Part shown: in pieces, positions 1 to 9,346 of the stretch
How the letters are laid out: the number at the start of each line of letters is the position of its first letter
Numbering within the stretch: the first letter of the stretch is position 1
Assembly: GCA_900543555.1 (NCBI GenBank)
Contig: UQRL01000004.1
Coordinates: forward strand, 1 to 64,000
Length of the DNA: 64,000 bases
DNA from: an uncultured Oscillospiraceae bacterium
GTDB taxonomy: Bacteria; Bacillota; Clostridia; Oscillospirales; Acutalibacteraceae
Direction: 5' to 3'
Made by a program: the position numbers and the translations under genes
Notes under the pieces: model-generated
Told to the model about the DNA's origin: nothing
Database searches by the model: none
Seen by the model: only the letters and a program-made list of their open reading frames with translations

Positions 1-402
1 TAAAAAAGCAGACACCCACACTTTTGTGAGTGTCTACTTCCATTTTACAGGTGCAACCCTCTATAGGGCCCCTTCTTTTTTGTTTCAAAACGCGCCCGGC
101 GGGGCTGGACAGCTCTGAAAGTTAAAAAATTATGTATACCTCATTTTATGACCTTAGCGGAAAATCACAGTATTTTGTTATGTATTTTTCGACAAACCCT
201 CCTATTATGCAAACTATTCTGCAAATTATGTATGCGATTGTAAGAAACTCGTAAAAAACTCATAATGGCTTTGTAACAAATACCCCTTATACTCCGTATC
301 GTTAAACAACCGGGCCTGATCCGGTTGAGAACTTTCCCGCAGGCGTTGGCCTGAGAGGGAATGTCTTTAACAAATCTTTTTGAAACAAAGGGGAAACTCA
401 CA
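1..402. other. Left-edge non-coding region upstream of a small lipoprotein gene
   Basis: No convincing gene is seen in these 402 bases. Positions 11-34 form a 10-bp inverted repeat (one mismatch, TTTTG-containing loop) that on the minus strand is followed by TGCTTTTTTA, so it could be a terminator or the end of an element truncated by the window. Positions about 120-300 are markedly more AT-rich than the surroundings. Positions 334-359 fold as a TTCCC/GGGAA stem enclosing CAGGC/GCCTG, probably part of the 5' untranslated region of the gene at 403. I could not find a well-spaced promoter. Confidence 0.5.
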
Positions 403-600
403 ATGAAGAAAGTTCTTGCTACTATCATGGCTCTGACTCTGGCTCTGAGCATGGCTGCCTGCTCCGGCGGCAACACCAGCTCCACCAGCGGCACCTCCAG
501 CACCACCAGCACTTCTTCCGCCGCTGAGGAGAGCACCAGCTCTACCAGCTCCGTGGCCTCTGAGACCTCTGAGGTCAGCACTTCTTCTGTTGCCGAGTAA
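403..600 (+). CDS. Tiny Ser/Thr-rich lipoprotein (65 aa)
   Basis: The start at 403 is preceded by AAAGGGG at good spacing; an upstream in-frame ATG at 361 lacks such a site. Residues 1-19 are a lipoprotein signal peptide (MKKVLA..., hydrophobic core) ending in a lipobox-like SMAAC with the cysteine at residue 20. The rest is almost only Ser, Thr, Gly, Ala and Glu and then stops. It resembles the signal and linker of a substrate-binding lipoprotein with no globular domain behind it. A strong terminator follows directly, so it appears to be a self-contained transcript. It is either a genuine small surface lipopeptide or the remnant of a larger gene; the function is unknown. Confidence 0.7.
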   Translation: MKKVLATIMALTLALSMAACSGGNTSSTSGTSSTTSTSSAAEESTSSTSSVASETSEVSTSSVAE

Positions 601-617
601 GAAACAGAACATAAAGA

Positions 618-655
618 AAAATGGGTTGGCGTTCTGCCAACCCATTTTCTTTTTC
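618..655 (+). terminator. Intrinsic terminator of the small lipoprotein
   Basis: A 13-bp perfect stem (AAATGGGTTGGC type) with a five-base loop is followed by a T-rich tract, 17 bases after the stop codon at 600. Confidence 0.85.
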
Positions 656-662
656 TCAAATG

Positions 663-702
663 GAAAAGCGGAGAGCCGGTCATCCACCGGTTCCCCGCTT
701 TT
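663..702. terminator. Hairpin downstream of the acetyltransferase gene
   Basis: AAAAGCGG...CCGGT pairs with ACCGG...CCGCTTTT (two G-T pairs). It lies just past the minus-strand gene ending at 721 and probably serves as its terminator; it could also act on plus-strand read-through. Confidence 0.55.
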
Positions 703-720
703 TTGAGGCGCCTTTCTCCC

Positions 721-1155
721 TTACCACACTTTCCGGTACACAATTTCCCCATGGACCTCCCGGCCGTCCGGCTGGAAGCCCACGCTTTCATACAGGGCCC
801 GGCCCCAGGCGTTTTCCGGGTTGCAGCTGAGGTACACCATGTGGTGGGAACAATCCGCCTGAAGGCGTTCCAGCAGCAGGGACAGCGCTTCGCGCCCATA
901 GCCCCGGGACTGGTATGCCCTGTCGATCATCAGGCGGTAAATCCAATACTCGCGGTCGCCCACGTCCATGCCGTACATGCAGAAGCCCACCAAGGTCTCC
1001 CCGTCGTAGATGGCGAAGGGCACGCACTCCGGCTGGGCCTTGGCCTGGGAAAGGGAGTAAGCGTTGGTGGCCACAAAGTGTTCTTGCCCCTCCCCTACGG
1101 AGAGCTTCAAAATATCCCGGAAGTTATTCCGGTCCACACTGCGAAATTCCAGCAT
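721..1155 (-). CDS. GNAT-family N-acetyltransferase (BltD-like)
   Basis: This 144-residue protein has a full single GNAT fold. The acetyl-CoA loop is in QSRGYGREAL (about residues 82-91), after a beta-strand with YWIYRLMI, and ends with the typical YESVGF segment before the last strand. Overall pattern and length resemble spermine/spermidine acetyltransferases of the BltD/PaiA type, but the substrate cannot be told from sequence. The start at 1155 is preceded by AAGGAGG, and that site overlaps the stop codon of the rhamnosidase gene upstream (1168-1170), so the two are translationally linked. Confidence 0.85.
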   Translation of the reverse strand: MLEFRSVDRNNFRDILKLSVGEGQEHFVATNAYSLSQAKAQPECVPFAIYDGETLVGFCMYGMDVGDREYWIYRLMIDRAYQSRGYGREALSLLLERLQADCSHHMVYLSCNPENAWGRALYESVGFQPDGREVHGEIVYRKVW

Positions 1156-1167
1156 TCCAAAGCCTCC

Positions 1168-3735
1168 TTAAAACACAAATGTTCCGGCGGCCAGCTCCTG
1201 CCGGCGCCCATCGGGCAGCAGCAGGGTGGCCTGACAGTCGAAGGGGACGGTGACGCTGCCGTGAAGGGCATCCCCCTCCCAGCGCCACTCCACCCGGTAC
1301 TCCCCGGCGGCCGTGCACTGCTTTAACTTGGCCCAGGGAATACGCCGGTCCGGCATGGGGCAGATGAGCGCCTTCTTGTAGCCGGGAGCCTCCTCCACCG
1401 GCCTGAGGCCCATCAGGTTCCGGTACATCCAGTCCACAATGGACCCATAGGCGTAGTGGTTCAGGCTGTTCATGCCCGTGCCGCTGATAGAGCCGTCCGG
1501 CAGGATGGAGTTCCAGCGCTCCCACACAGTGGTGGCGCCCATCTTCACCTCGTACAGCCAGCTGGGGTAGTCATCGTTGAGGAACAGGGCATAGGCCAAG
1601 TCGTTGGCGCCGTTGTCGGACAGGGCACGGCACAGGAAGGGCGTGCCGCAGAAGCCGGTGTTCAGGTGGCCGCCGTTGGCGTGGATGAGTTCCTCCAGGG
1701 TGCGGAGCACTTGCTCCCGCCGGCCCTCTGGATACAGCTCAAAGAACAGGCTGAGCACACAGGCTGTCTGGGTGGGATGCACCCGCAAGCTGCCGTCCTG
1801 GTGGAAATACTCCTGCAAAAACGCTGCCTTGATCTTCCGGGCCAGCGCCTCATATTCCTGCTGGTCCTCCACATATTCCAGAGCCCGGGCCGCCTTGGCG
1901 GTGAGGGTGGTGGAGTAGTAGTAGAACGCTGTGGCGGTGTAGGGCAGGTCCGTGGCGCCATAGGGGTTCTGGGTATCCCCGTCCTCCCGGTCCAGGGCCA
2001 GCCAATCGCCCAGCTGGCGGCCCCGCAGCCATAAGCCACGCCCGCCGTCAGCTTCATCATCCTGGCGGATGCGCTCTACCCAGGCTTTCATCACCGGGTA
2101 TTCCTTCCGAAGCAAGAACAGGTCCCCGTAGGTCTCATAAACCGCCCAGGGCATCATGGTGGCCACGTCGCTCCAGATGGCGCAGCCGTCCCCGTTGCCG
2201 GAGAGCCAGAAGGCGTCCGCTTCATCAGGAGCCTTGGGAGCGGGCACAAAGAAGGGCACCGAGCCCTGGTAATGCTTTTGCTCCAGCCCCACCTGGTGAA
2301 TGAAGTGGTGGAAGAAGGCGGGCATGTACAGGTTTTTGCAGGCGGTGGCAGAGATGATGGCCGCGTCGCCGGTCCAGCCCAGGCGCTCGTCCCGCTGGGG
2401 GCAATCGGTGGGGATATCCAAGAAGTTGTCAAACTGGCCCCACAGGGCGTTGTGGAACAGCTGGTTGACCCGGGGGTCCGCCGTTTCGATGGAGCCGGTG
2501 GCGTCTATGTCCGAGCGGATGTGGAAGGCAGTGAAGCGCTCCGAATCCACCTGGGCTACGCCCTCCACCTTCACATAGCGGAAGCCGTAAAAGGTGAAGT
2601 GGGGCCGGACGTGAGCGGCCTTCCCGTTGGAGACATACCGGTACTCCGCCTTGGCAGTGCGCAGGTTGTCCCGGTAGAAGCACTCATCCTGGAGCACTTC
2701 TCCGTAGGTCAGCACAATCTCCGTGCCCGCGGGCTCGTTTACGTCCAACTCCACCCAGCCGGTCATGTTCTGGCCAAAGTCCAGCACCGTCTCTCCCCTC
2801 TTGGTGTGGAGCACCCTGGGGGCAAAGCTGGCCTTCTTCACGATCTTGGGTCCCATGCGGGCCACCAGCTTTTCCACCTTCTCCGTGCCAGGAACCACCC
2901 CAGAGGCCGGGGCCTGGCAGCCGGGCCTGTTCCAGCCGGGGAGCTCCCTGCGGGCATCATAATGCTCGCCATCGTAGATGTTGCTGAAGATGACGGGAGA
3001 GGGATAGCTCTTCCAGGTCAGGTCAGAGGCGATCACCTGCTCCGTACCGTCCCGCAAGGTGACGTGCACCTCGCAGATGGCCTGCATGGTATCCCCGTAC
3101 AAATTGTGATAGCGGTCGAAGATCATGTCCCCCTTGTACCAGCCGGGAGCCAAGGCCAGGCCGATGGCGTTCTCCCCCTGATTCAGCAAGGGGGTCAGGT
3201 CGAAGGTTTGGTACTCCAGCTGGAAGTCATAGCAATGGTAACCCGGGAGAAGGAATTCATCCCCGGCTTTCCGGCCGTTGACAGAGAGCTCGTAAAGGCC
3301 CAGGCCGCACACATAGGCCCGGGCGCTCTCCACCTCTTCCGGCAGGAAAAAGTCCTTCACCAGCAGGGGCTGGACCTCTTTGTCCGTAAAATCCGCGGCA
3401 ATCCACTGGGCTGCCCAAGGCTCGTCCATTTTGGCGGTCTCAAACCAGGAGCAGGCCGTGGCGCAGTCTCCCCCGTCCCCCCAGACGGTGACCTGCCATT
3501 GGTAGCGGGTGCGGGGAGCCAGCCCCACTGGGGCCTCAACACCCAGCGAGGACAAATCCTCCTGCCGGCCGCTGTCGTAGACGGTCTCCCCGCCGGGCAG
3601 GCGCCGGAGCACCACTTGGGCGCTTTGCTGCCGCTTGTTCTGGGTATCCTCAGCTACCCAGGAGAACACCGGGCGCTCCAAAAAGAGGCCCAAGGGGGTC
3701 TCCACATGGTTGACACGCAGATGGGTCAGTTTCAA
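1168..3735 (-). CDS. Alpha-L-rhamnosidase, glycoside hydrolase family 78
   Basis: An 855-residue protein with the GH78 layout: N-terminal beta-sandwich binding modules (about 1-320), a concanavalin-like module (about 330-430), an (alpha/alpha)6 catalytic barrel (about 435-780) and a C-terminal beta domain. The diagnostic stretch DCPQRDERLGWTGD contains the likely general acid, Glu450. No signal peptide is visible, so it should act in the cytoplasm on imported rhamnosides (pectin fragments, flavonoid glycosides). The start is TTG with AAGGAGG seven bases upstream. It lies 50 bases after the cytidine-deaminase-like gene and leads into the acetyltransferase gene. A GH51 arabinofuranosidase nearby points to plant-glycan use. 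Confidence 0.92.
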   Translation of the reverse strand: MKLTHLRVNHVETPLGLFLERPVFSWVAEDTQNKRQQSAQVVLRRLPGGETVYDSGRQEDLSSLGVEAPVGLAPRTRYQWQVTVWGDGGDCATACSWFETAKMDEPWAAQWIAADFTDKEVQPLLVKDFFLPEEVESARAYVCGLGLYELSVNGRKAGDEFLLPGYHCYDFQLEYQTFDLTPLLNQGENAIGLALAPGWYKGDMIFDRYHNLYGDTMQAICEVHVTLRDGTEQVIASDLTWKSYPSPVIFSNIYDGEHYDARRELPGWNRPGCQAPASGVVPGTEKVEKLVARMGPKIVKKASFAPRVLHTKRGETVLDFGQNMTGWVELDVNEPAGTEIVLTYGEVLQDECFYRDNLRTAKAEYRYVSNGKAAHVRPHFTFYGFRYVKVEGVAQVDSERFTAFHIRSDIDATGSIETADPRVNQLFHNALWGQFDNFLDIPTDCPQRDERLGWTGDAAIISATACKNLYMPAFFHHFIHQVGLEQKHYQGSVPFFVPAPKAPDEADAFWLSGNGDGCAIWSDVATMMPWAVYETYGDLFLLRKEYPVMKAWVERIRQDDEADGGRGLWLRGRQLGDWLALDREDGDTQNPYGATDLPYTATAFYYYSTTLTAKAARALEYVEDQQEYEALARKIKAAFLQEYFHQDGSLRVHPTQTACVLSLFFELYPEGRREQVLRTLEELIHANGGHLNTGFCGTPFLCRALSDNGANDLAYALFLNDDYPSWLYEVKMGATTVWERWNSILPDGSISGTGMNSLNHYAYGSIVDWMYRNLMGLRPVEEAPGYKKALICPMPDRRIPWAKLKQCTAAGEYRVEWRWEGDALHGSVTVPFDCQATLLLPDGRRQELAAGTFVF

Positions 3736-3785
3736 AACAATTCCTCCTTCTATGCAGAGGGCGCTGTGCCCCCTGTCTTAATTTT

Positions 3786-4163
3786 TCATTCCTCCTGCCA
3801 ATAAAAGGGGAGCAGGTCCTTCACCTTTACAGCGGTATCCTCGGCCACCAGCACCAGGGCATCGGGATTTCCCAGCTGCATCAGCAGTTCCCGGCAGCGG
3901 CCGCAGGGCGGCATGATATCCCCCTGGGACCCCACCGCCACAATTTTTTCCACACGGTCCTCTCCTGCGGTGAGCATAGCGGCCACGGCAGCGTGCTCCG
4001 CGCAGAAGCCCAGGCTGCAGGCAGTGTCGATGCACACACCCCGGTATACATTGCCCTTGTCCGTGACCAAAGCGGCAGCCACGCCGCCGGCCTCTAGGCT
4101 TTCTGAAACTTGCCGGGGGTTCAGCACCTCCACGGCCTTTTGGTACAGCTTTGTAAATTCCAT
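3786..4163 (-). CDS. Cytidine deaminase-like zinc hydrolase
   Basis: 125 residues with the deaminase zinc motifs: CAEHAA (ligand plus catalytic Glu) and PPCGRCRELL (two Cys ligands). Length matches the small homotetrameric cytidine deaminases, and also the blasticidin-S deaminase-like group, whose SPCGRCRQ motif it resembles. It should hydrolytically deaminate (deoxy)cytidine or an analogue. In many Firmicutes cdd sits between dgkA and era; here that slot is empty and this copy lies beside sugar-hydrolase genes. A GAGGTG site precedes the ATG at 4163. Substrate assignment is uncertain. Confidence 0.8.
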   Translation of the reverse strand: MEFTKLYQKAVEVLNPRQVSESLEAGGVAAALVTDKGNVYRGVCIDTACSLGFCAEHAAVAAMLTAGEDRVEKIVAVGSQGDIMPPCGRCRELLMQLGNPDALVLVAEDTAVKVKDLLPFYWQEE

Positions 4164-4206
4164 CTTGGCACCTCATTTCACTGAAAATCATAGCTGGAAA
4201 CGCCCC

Positions 4207-4227
4207 AAAAAACCAGAACGGTTTTTT
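4207..4227 (-). terminator. Short hairpin after the TfoX-N gene
   Basis: AAAAAACC pairs with GGTTTTTT around a five-base loop, 20 bases past the stop of the gene ending at 4247. The stem is AT-rich, so it is probably a weak terminator. Confidence 0.45.
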
Positions 4228-4246
4228 ACAAAATTGGGACGAAACT

Positions 4247-4558
4247 TTACGGGGAAGCTTTTTCCTCCTTGCGGCGTTGGGCCGTTTCTTTCACCGCCTG
4301 CGCCAGCCAGCCCTCCCCGGCGCGCTCCAGAGGGATGGGGATTTCTTGGATGGGGCCGCCCGGCTGGGGGCGGCGGAGGTCCCCCGGCAGGGAGGAGAGC
4401 CCCACTTCCCGCAGGGAGAACACCCGGCCGTGAAGCCAGCCCACCGGCTGCCCGCCGCAATAGACACACAGGCATCCAAACATCTTTTTCAGCTGGACCG
4501 GAAGCCCTTCCAAAGCGTCCAGCCACTGCTTCACCACTTCTTTTTCGGGGTATGCCAT
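4247..4558 (-). CDS. TfoX/Sxy N-terminal domain protein
   Basis: 103 residues. The pattern LKKMFGCLCVYCGGQPVGWLHGRVFSL matches the TfoX N-terminal domain (KMFGG...VY.nG..F). There is no C-terminal TfoX domain, as in many stand-alone members. In Proteobacteria TfoX/Sxy activates competence genes; the role of the single-domain Firmicute proteins is not known. The ATG at 4558 follows GGAGAAAG at good spacing; a longer reading from 4621 would run through the promoter at 4592-4620 and is unlikely. Confidence 0.75.
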   Translation of the reverse strand: MAYPEKEVVKQWLDALEGLPVQLKKMFGCLCVYCGGQPVGWLHGRVFSLREVGLSSLPGDLRRPQPGGPIQEIPIPLERAGEGWLAQAVKETAQRRKEEKASP

Positions 4559-4591
4559 TGCTTCTTTCTCCTTTCCGGGCGGTTTACCTGT

Positions 4592-4620
4592 ATTGTAGCA
4601 CGGGGGAAAGCGGATGTCCA
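4592..4620 (-). promoter_or_regulatory. Promoter for the TfoX-N gene
   Basis: Minus-strand TGGACA, 17-base spacer, TACAAT, ending 34 bases before the ATG. It is back-to-back with the abfA promoter. Confidence 0.65.
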
Positions 4621-4658
4621 CGCAGCGGCGGGGACAACAGGAAAATATCGAAAATCCA

Positions 4659-6264
<1,606 letters not shown>

Positions 6265-6310
6265 CCCGGTTTTCAAAACATATTCTTCTGCGCCCCTGGG
6301 GCGCAGAAAG

Positions 6311-6358
6311 GCGAAAGGGCCAGAGGACAAAGCCTCTGGCCCTTTCGCTGTCTTTTTT
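6311..6358 (+). terminator. Strong intrinsic terminator after abfA
   Basis: GCGAAAGGGCCAGAGG pairs perfectly with its complement around a six-base loop and is followed by TCTTTTTT. A second smaller hairpin (TTCTGCGCC...GGCGCAGAA) precedes it at about 6285-6307. It may also slow minus-strand transcription from the permease gene. Confidence 0.85.
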
Positions 6359-6372
6359 GTGGCAGAAGGGGT

Positions 6373-7158
6373 TCACCCCAGCATGCGCTCGTATGTGAAC
6401 CCTGCCACAGCCCCTTTGAGAAGCAGGATAGCCGCCAGCGCACAGACGGCGGCCAGCCCCAGCAGAATCCAGGGGCTCAGCAGCATCACGCCTGTGAACT
6501 GCCCTACAATCAGAAGCACCACAGGGATCACCAGGAACACCGCTCTCTGCTGGGACTCCTCCACGCTTTTGGCCTTGGCAGATCCCCGCACAATCAAAGT
6601 TACCGCCACCATGGAAACGGCTGGCGCCAGCAGAAAGAGCATCATAAGCCAGTTCACGCCGGGAAGAAGCAGCGTCCCCAGAAGGGCCAGGGCCTCGATT
6701 TCCAGCACCAAGCACATGACCAGGAAGGAGGCCAAAGAGACCGCCATGCTCAACAAGAATGCCGCCAGCACCTTGGCCCGGAAGATCTGGCGAAGGGTCA
6801 TGGGGCAGTAGAGCAGGGTTTCCAGCGTGTGGCGCTCTTTTTCCCCAACAAAGGAGCTGGCCGCCATGATGGAAGCAGTCATAATGGGGATCATCAGGAA
6901 AAACACCGGCAGAATTGAGTTGAACATCAGCTCTGCCAGGGCCCTAGACGGGTCATCCCCCATCAGCTCCGCTGGCAGCTTGCTCAGAAGGACCTGCAGG
7001 TCCGGGTCATTGGGAGAGGCCAGCAAAGCTGCCATCAGGATGGAAGGAATCACCACGGTCATCACAAGTGGGACAATCAGCAGGGGCAGGAACAGCCGTT
7101 TATTGGAAGTGACACCCCGAAAATCCTTGTGAATGATTGCCAGCATCGCCCGACTCAT
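6373..7158 (-). CDS. ABC-2 type transporter permease
   Basis: 261 residues, about six membrane segments, with the ABC-2/NatB-like cytoplasmic motif VGEKERHTLETLL between helices 2 and 3. It is the membrane half of the exporter whose ATPase is encoded just upstream: the ATG (7156-7158) overlaps the ATPase stop codon in an ATGA arrangement. Exported substrate unknown; NatAB-like systems move Na+, peptides or drugs. Confidence 0.88.
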   Translation of the reverse strand: MSRAMLAIIHKDFRGVTSNKRLFLPLLIVPLVMTVVIPSILMAALLASPNDPDLQVLLSKLPAELMGDDPSRALAELMFNSILPVFFLMIPIMTASIMAASSFVGEKERHTLETLLYCPMTLRQIFRAKVLAAFLLSMAVSLASFLVMCLVLEIEALALLGTLLLPGVNWLMMLFLLAPAVSMVAVTLIVRGSAKAKSVEESQQRAVFLVIPVVLLIVGQFTGVMLLSPWILLGLAAVCALAAILLLKGAVAGFTYERMLG

Positions 7159-8069
7159 ACCGCTTCCCCCTTTCCACACTGGGTCAAAGCAAAATAGATG
7201 TCCTCCAGGGTGGGGCGCTGGGCCGACACCGCGTACACATCCCCGCCTGCCTGCACGATGTTCCGAACCACCGGCGGGATCTCCGCCTCTTGGGAAAGGG
7301 CTCCTTCATACTCTTCCGGCCCCACCTGCTTCAGCCCCAGGCCCGGCGGCACAAGGCTTGCCCGCACCCGCAGGGTAAAACCGGAGAGCACCTGGGCCCG
7401 CAGCTCCTCCAAAGTGCCCTCCGCCAAGAGTTCCCCTTCCTCTAAAAGGCCGTACCGGGTGCAGATCTCCTGGGCGTAGCGCAGCTGATGGGTGCACAAA
7501 AACACGGTGATTCCCTCCTGCCCCGCCAGATCCCGGATCATCCCGTTGACATTGTGGGCGCTTTCTGGGTCCAGGCCGGAAGTGGGCTCATCCAGAAACA
7601 GCACCTGCGGCCGGTGAAGCAGCGCACGGGCCAGGGAAAGCCGCTGCCGCATTCCGGTGGAATAGGCGGCCAGCCTTCGGTTTTCCGCCTCTTCCAAATC
7701 CAGCTGGCGCAGCAGGGCTTTCGCCCGGCTCTCGCACTCGCTGGGAGAAAGCCCAAAGGCCGCTCCATAAAACCGCAGATTCTCCAGGCCGGTGAGGCTG
7801 TCGTACATCTGCGCATGCTCTGTGACAACCCCGGCCAGGGCGTGGACCTTCTCCGGCCGCTGGGCCGGATCAATCCCCAGCACCCGGCAGCTTCCTCCAC
7901 TGGGGAGGGCAATGCCGGTCAAAATCTTTACAGTGGTTGTCTTTCCCGCCCCATTGGGGCCCAAGAAGCCAAAGACCTCCCCCGGATTCAACCGCAGAGT
8001 GACGCCTTTGAGCGCCCGCTTTCCACCGGGATAGGTTTTTGAAAGCCTTTCTAAACGTACCGCTTCCAT
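7155..8069 (-). CDS. ABC transporter ATP-binding protein
   Basis: 304 residues. Walker A GPNGAGKTTT (about 38-47), a signature of the form YSTGMRQRLSLA, Walker B VLFLDEPTSGLD, and a C-terminal regulatory extension of about 80 residues as in NatA/drug-exporter ATPases. The signature deviates from LSGGQ, which is common in this subgroup. It starts two bases before the end of the XRE gene and overlaps the permease gene, so all three are one operon. Confidence 0.92.
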   Translation of the reverse strand: MEAVRLERLSKTYPGGKRALKGVTLRLNPGEVFGFLGPNGAGKTTTVKILTGIALPSGGSCRVLGIDPAQRPEKVHALAGVVTEHAQMYDSLTGLENLRFYGAAFGLSPSECESRAKALLRQLDLEEAENRRLAAYSTGMRQRLSLARALLHRPQVLFLDEPTSGLDPESAHNVNGMIRDLAGQEGITVFLCTHQLRYAQEICTRYGLLEEGELLAEGTLEELRAQVLSGFTLRVRASLVPPGLGLKQVGPEEYEGALSQEAEIPPVVRNIVQAGGDVYAVSAQRPTLEDIYFALTQCGKGEAV

Positions 8070-8070
8070 G

Positions 8071-9174
8071 TCATTGTTCCTCCAAATGTTCCTTCAGCCG
8101 CCGCACCAGGGCCTGAAACCGGGGCTCCTCCCGCAGGGGGGAGAAATCCGGCGCCTCTGTGACGCTGCGCACCAGGCTTTGCTTGATGACGGACTCCTCC
8201 CGGGGAGGGTAATCCCCCAGCTCCAGGGCCTGGTCCAGCCAATCTTCCAGCTGGTTAAAAAATTCATCCCCGTGCAGCCGCATGGGGAAAATGGGCCCTG
8301 CAGCCAAGGCCGTATACTGTTCCAAAGCGTCCAGCGCCCGGTCTTTCTCGCCTCTCTGTATCCAGCCTTGGGCCATAAGCAGATAAAGGGGGAACACCAA
8401 TCCAGGGTGGAGGCGTTCCACTGCGAACGCTTGAACCAGCCCCTGGGCCCGGCGGCAGGCAAGGGGGAAATCCTCTCCCTGACACAGCTGCAGATAGTTT
8501 CCCAAATCGTTAAACAGCAGAACAAGGGCATTGTAGATGCCCACTTGAAGCACCTGCCGGGCTTTTTCCGTTTGTCCCAGGCGGGAATAGGCCATGGCCT
8601 GTATGGCTTCCGAAGGGCTTGCCCGGCGGAAATTCTCCCCCAAGCGGGAGAGGGCCTCCTGAGGGCGGTCCAGACACAGCAGGCAATAGGCTTCCAAGTT
8701 CCTTGCCTCGCTGCACAGGTAGGCATCCTGAGAAACCTCCTGGGCACGGGAAAACAGAGCAAGGGCCTCTTGCAAAAGTGGCTGGGGCTTCCCGGCCAGG
8801 CCCAAATAGTTGAGAAACAAGCTTCCCAGCTGGAGCAGCAGCGGGGCACAGCTGGCGTATTGCGCGGCCAGCTCCCGGCAGTGTGCGCAGGCCACTGGAA
8901 AGGGCCGTTCCGCAAATTCCCTGGAAAGCTCCCGGTGCAGCCGGCGGATTTCCTCCCGGCTCAGCTGGGGGCGGTAGTCCAGCAGCTCGTCCACGGTGAT
9001 GTGAAACAGCGCCGCCAGCCGGGGCACCAGGGGAAGGTCCGGGTAGCTTTGCCCGGTCTCCCACTTGGAAACCGCCCCTTTGGAAACGCCTATGCGGGCT
9101 GCCAGGTCCTCCTGGGTCCAGCCCTGCCGCTTGCGCTGGGCGAGGATTACCGCGCCCAATCCCAGTCCATCCAT
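8071..9174 (-). CDS. XRE-family regulator with helical-repeat C-terminus
   Basis: 367 residues. An N-terminal HTH (about 10-65: RQGWTQEDLAARIGVSKGAV..WETG) is followed by about 290 helical residues with TPR-like spacing. It probably senses a ligand and controls the ABC exporter in its own operon. The ATG at 9174 has GAGGTG six bases upstream; a GTG at 9183 would overlap that site. A promoter (9195-9223) and two overlapping palindromes (9237-9270) lie upstream. A ligand-binding role for the C-terminus is inferred. Confidence 0.82.
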   Translation of the reverse strand: MDGLGLGAVILAQRKRQGWTQEDLAARIGVSKGAVSKWETGQSYPDLPLVPRLAALFHITVDELLDYRPQLSREEIRRLHRELSREFAERPFPVACAHCRELAAQYASCAPLLLQLGSLFLNYLGLAGKPQPLLQEALALFSRAQEVSQDAYLCSEARNLEAYCLLCLDRPQEALSRLGENFRRASPSEAIQAMAYSRLGQTEKARQVLQVGIYNALVLLFNDLGNYLQLCQGEDFPLACRRAQGLVQAFAVERLHPGLVFPLYLLMAQGWIQRGEKDRALDALEQYTALAAGPIFPMRLHGDEFFNQLEDWLDQALELGDYPPREESVIKQSLVRSVTEAPDFSPLREEPRFQALVRRLKEHLEEQ

Positions 9175-9194
9175 CGCTCTCACCTCTTGGCACT

Positions 9195-9223
9195 ATTCTA
9201 CGAGGGCACAGGGGAAAAAGCAA
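9195..9223 (-). promoter_or_regulatory. Promoter of the XRE-ABC operon
   Basis: Minus-strand TTGCTT, 17-base spacer, TAGAAT, about 20 bases from the start codon. Confidence 0.55.
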
Positions 9224-9236
9224 GGGAGGAAAAAGA

Positions 9237-9270
9237 AACTTTCCCGGGAAAAGTTTCCCAACGGGAAACT
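9237..9270. promoter_or_regulatory. Overlapping palindromes, candidate XRE operator
   Basis: AGTTTCCC-AAC-GGGAAACT (9252-9270) is a perfect inverted repeat, and AAACTTTCCCGGGAAAAGTTT (9237-9257) is a near-perfect one sharing its left side. Both lie upstream of the -35 of the XRE-ABC promoter, a position more typical of activator than repressor sites. Confidence 0.5.
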
Positions 9271-9283
9271 CTGCCCGCAGCAC

Positions 9284-9324
9284 AATCCCCCTGGCAGTAC
9301 GGACGCCTGCCAGGGGGATTTTAT
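9284..9324. terminator. Hairpin after the DUF4179 gene
   Basis: AATCCCCCTGGCAG pairs with CTGCCAGGGGGATT. The T tract lies on the plus strand (TTTTATC), whereas the gene that ends at 9347 is on the minus strand, so its termination efficiency there is uncertain. Confidence 0.45.
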
Positions 9325-9346
9325 CATTCCTTCTTTTGCGGCCGGG

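Noticed and set aside
2272..3804. Antisense frame to the rhamnosidase (510 codons)
   Set aside because: GH78 motifs are all on the minus strand; the plus frame has no start signal.
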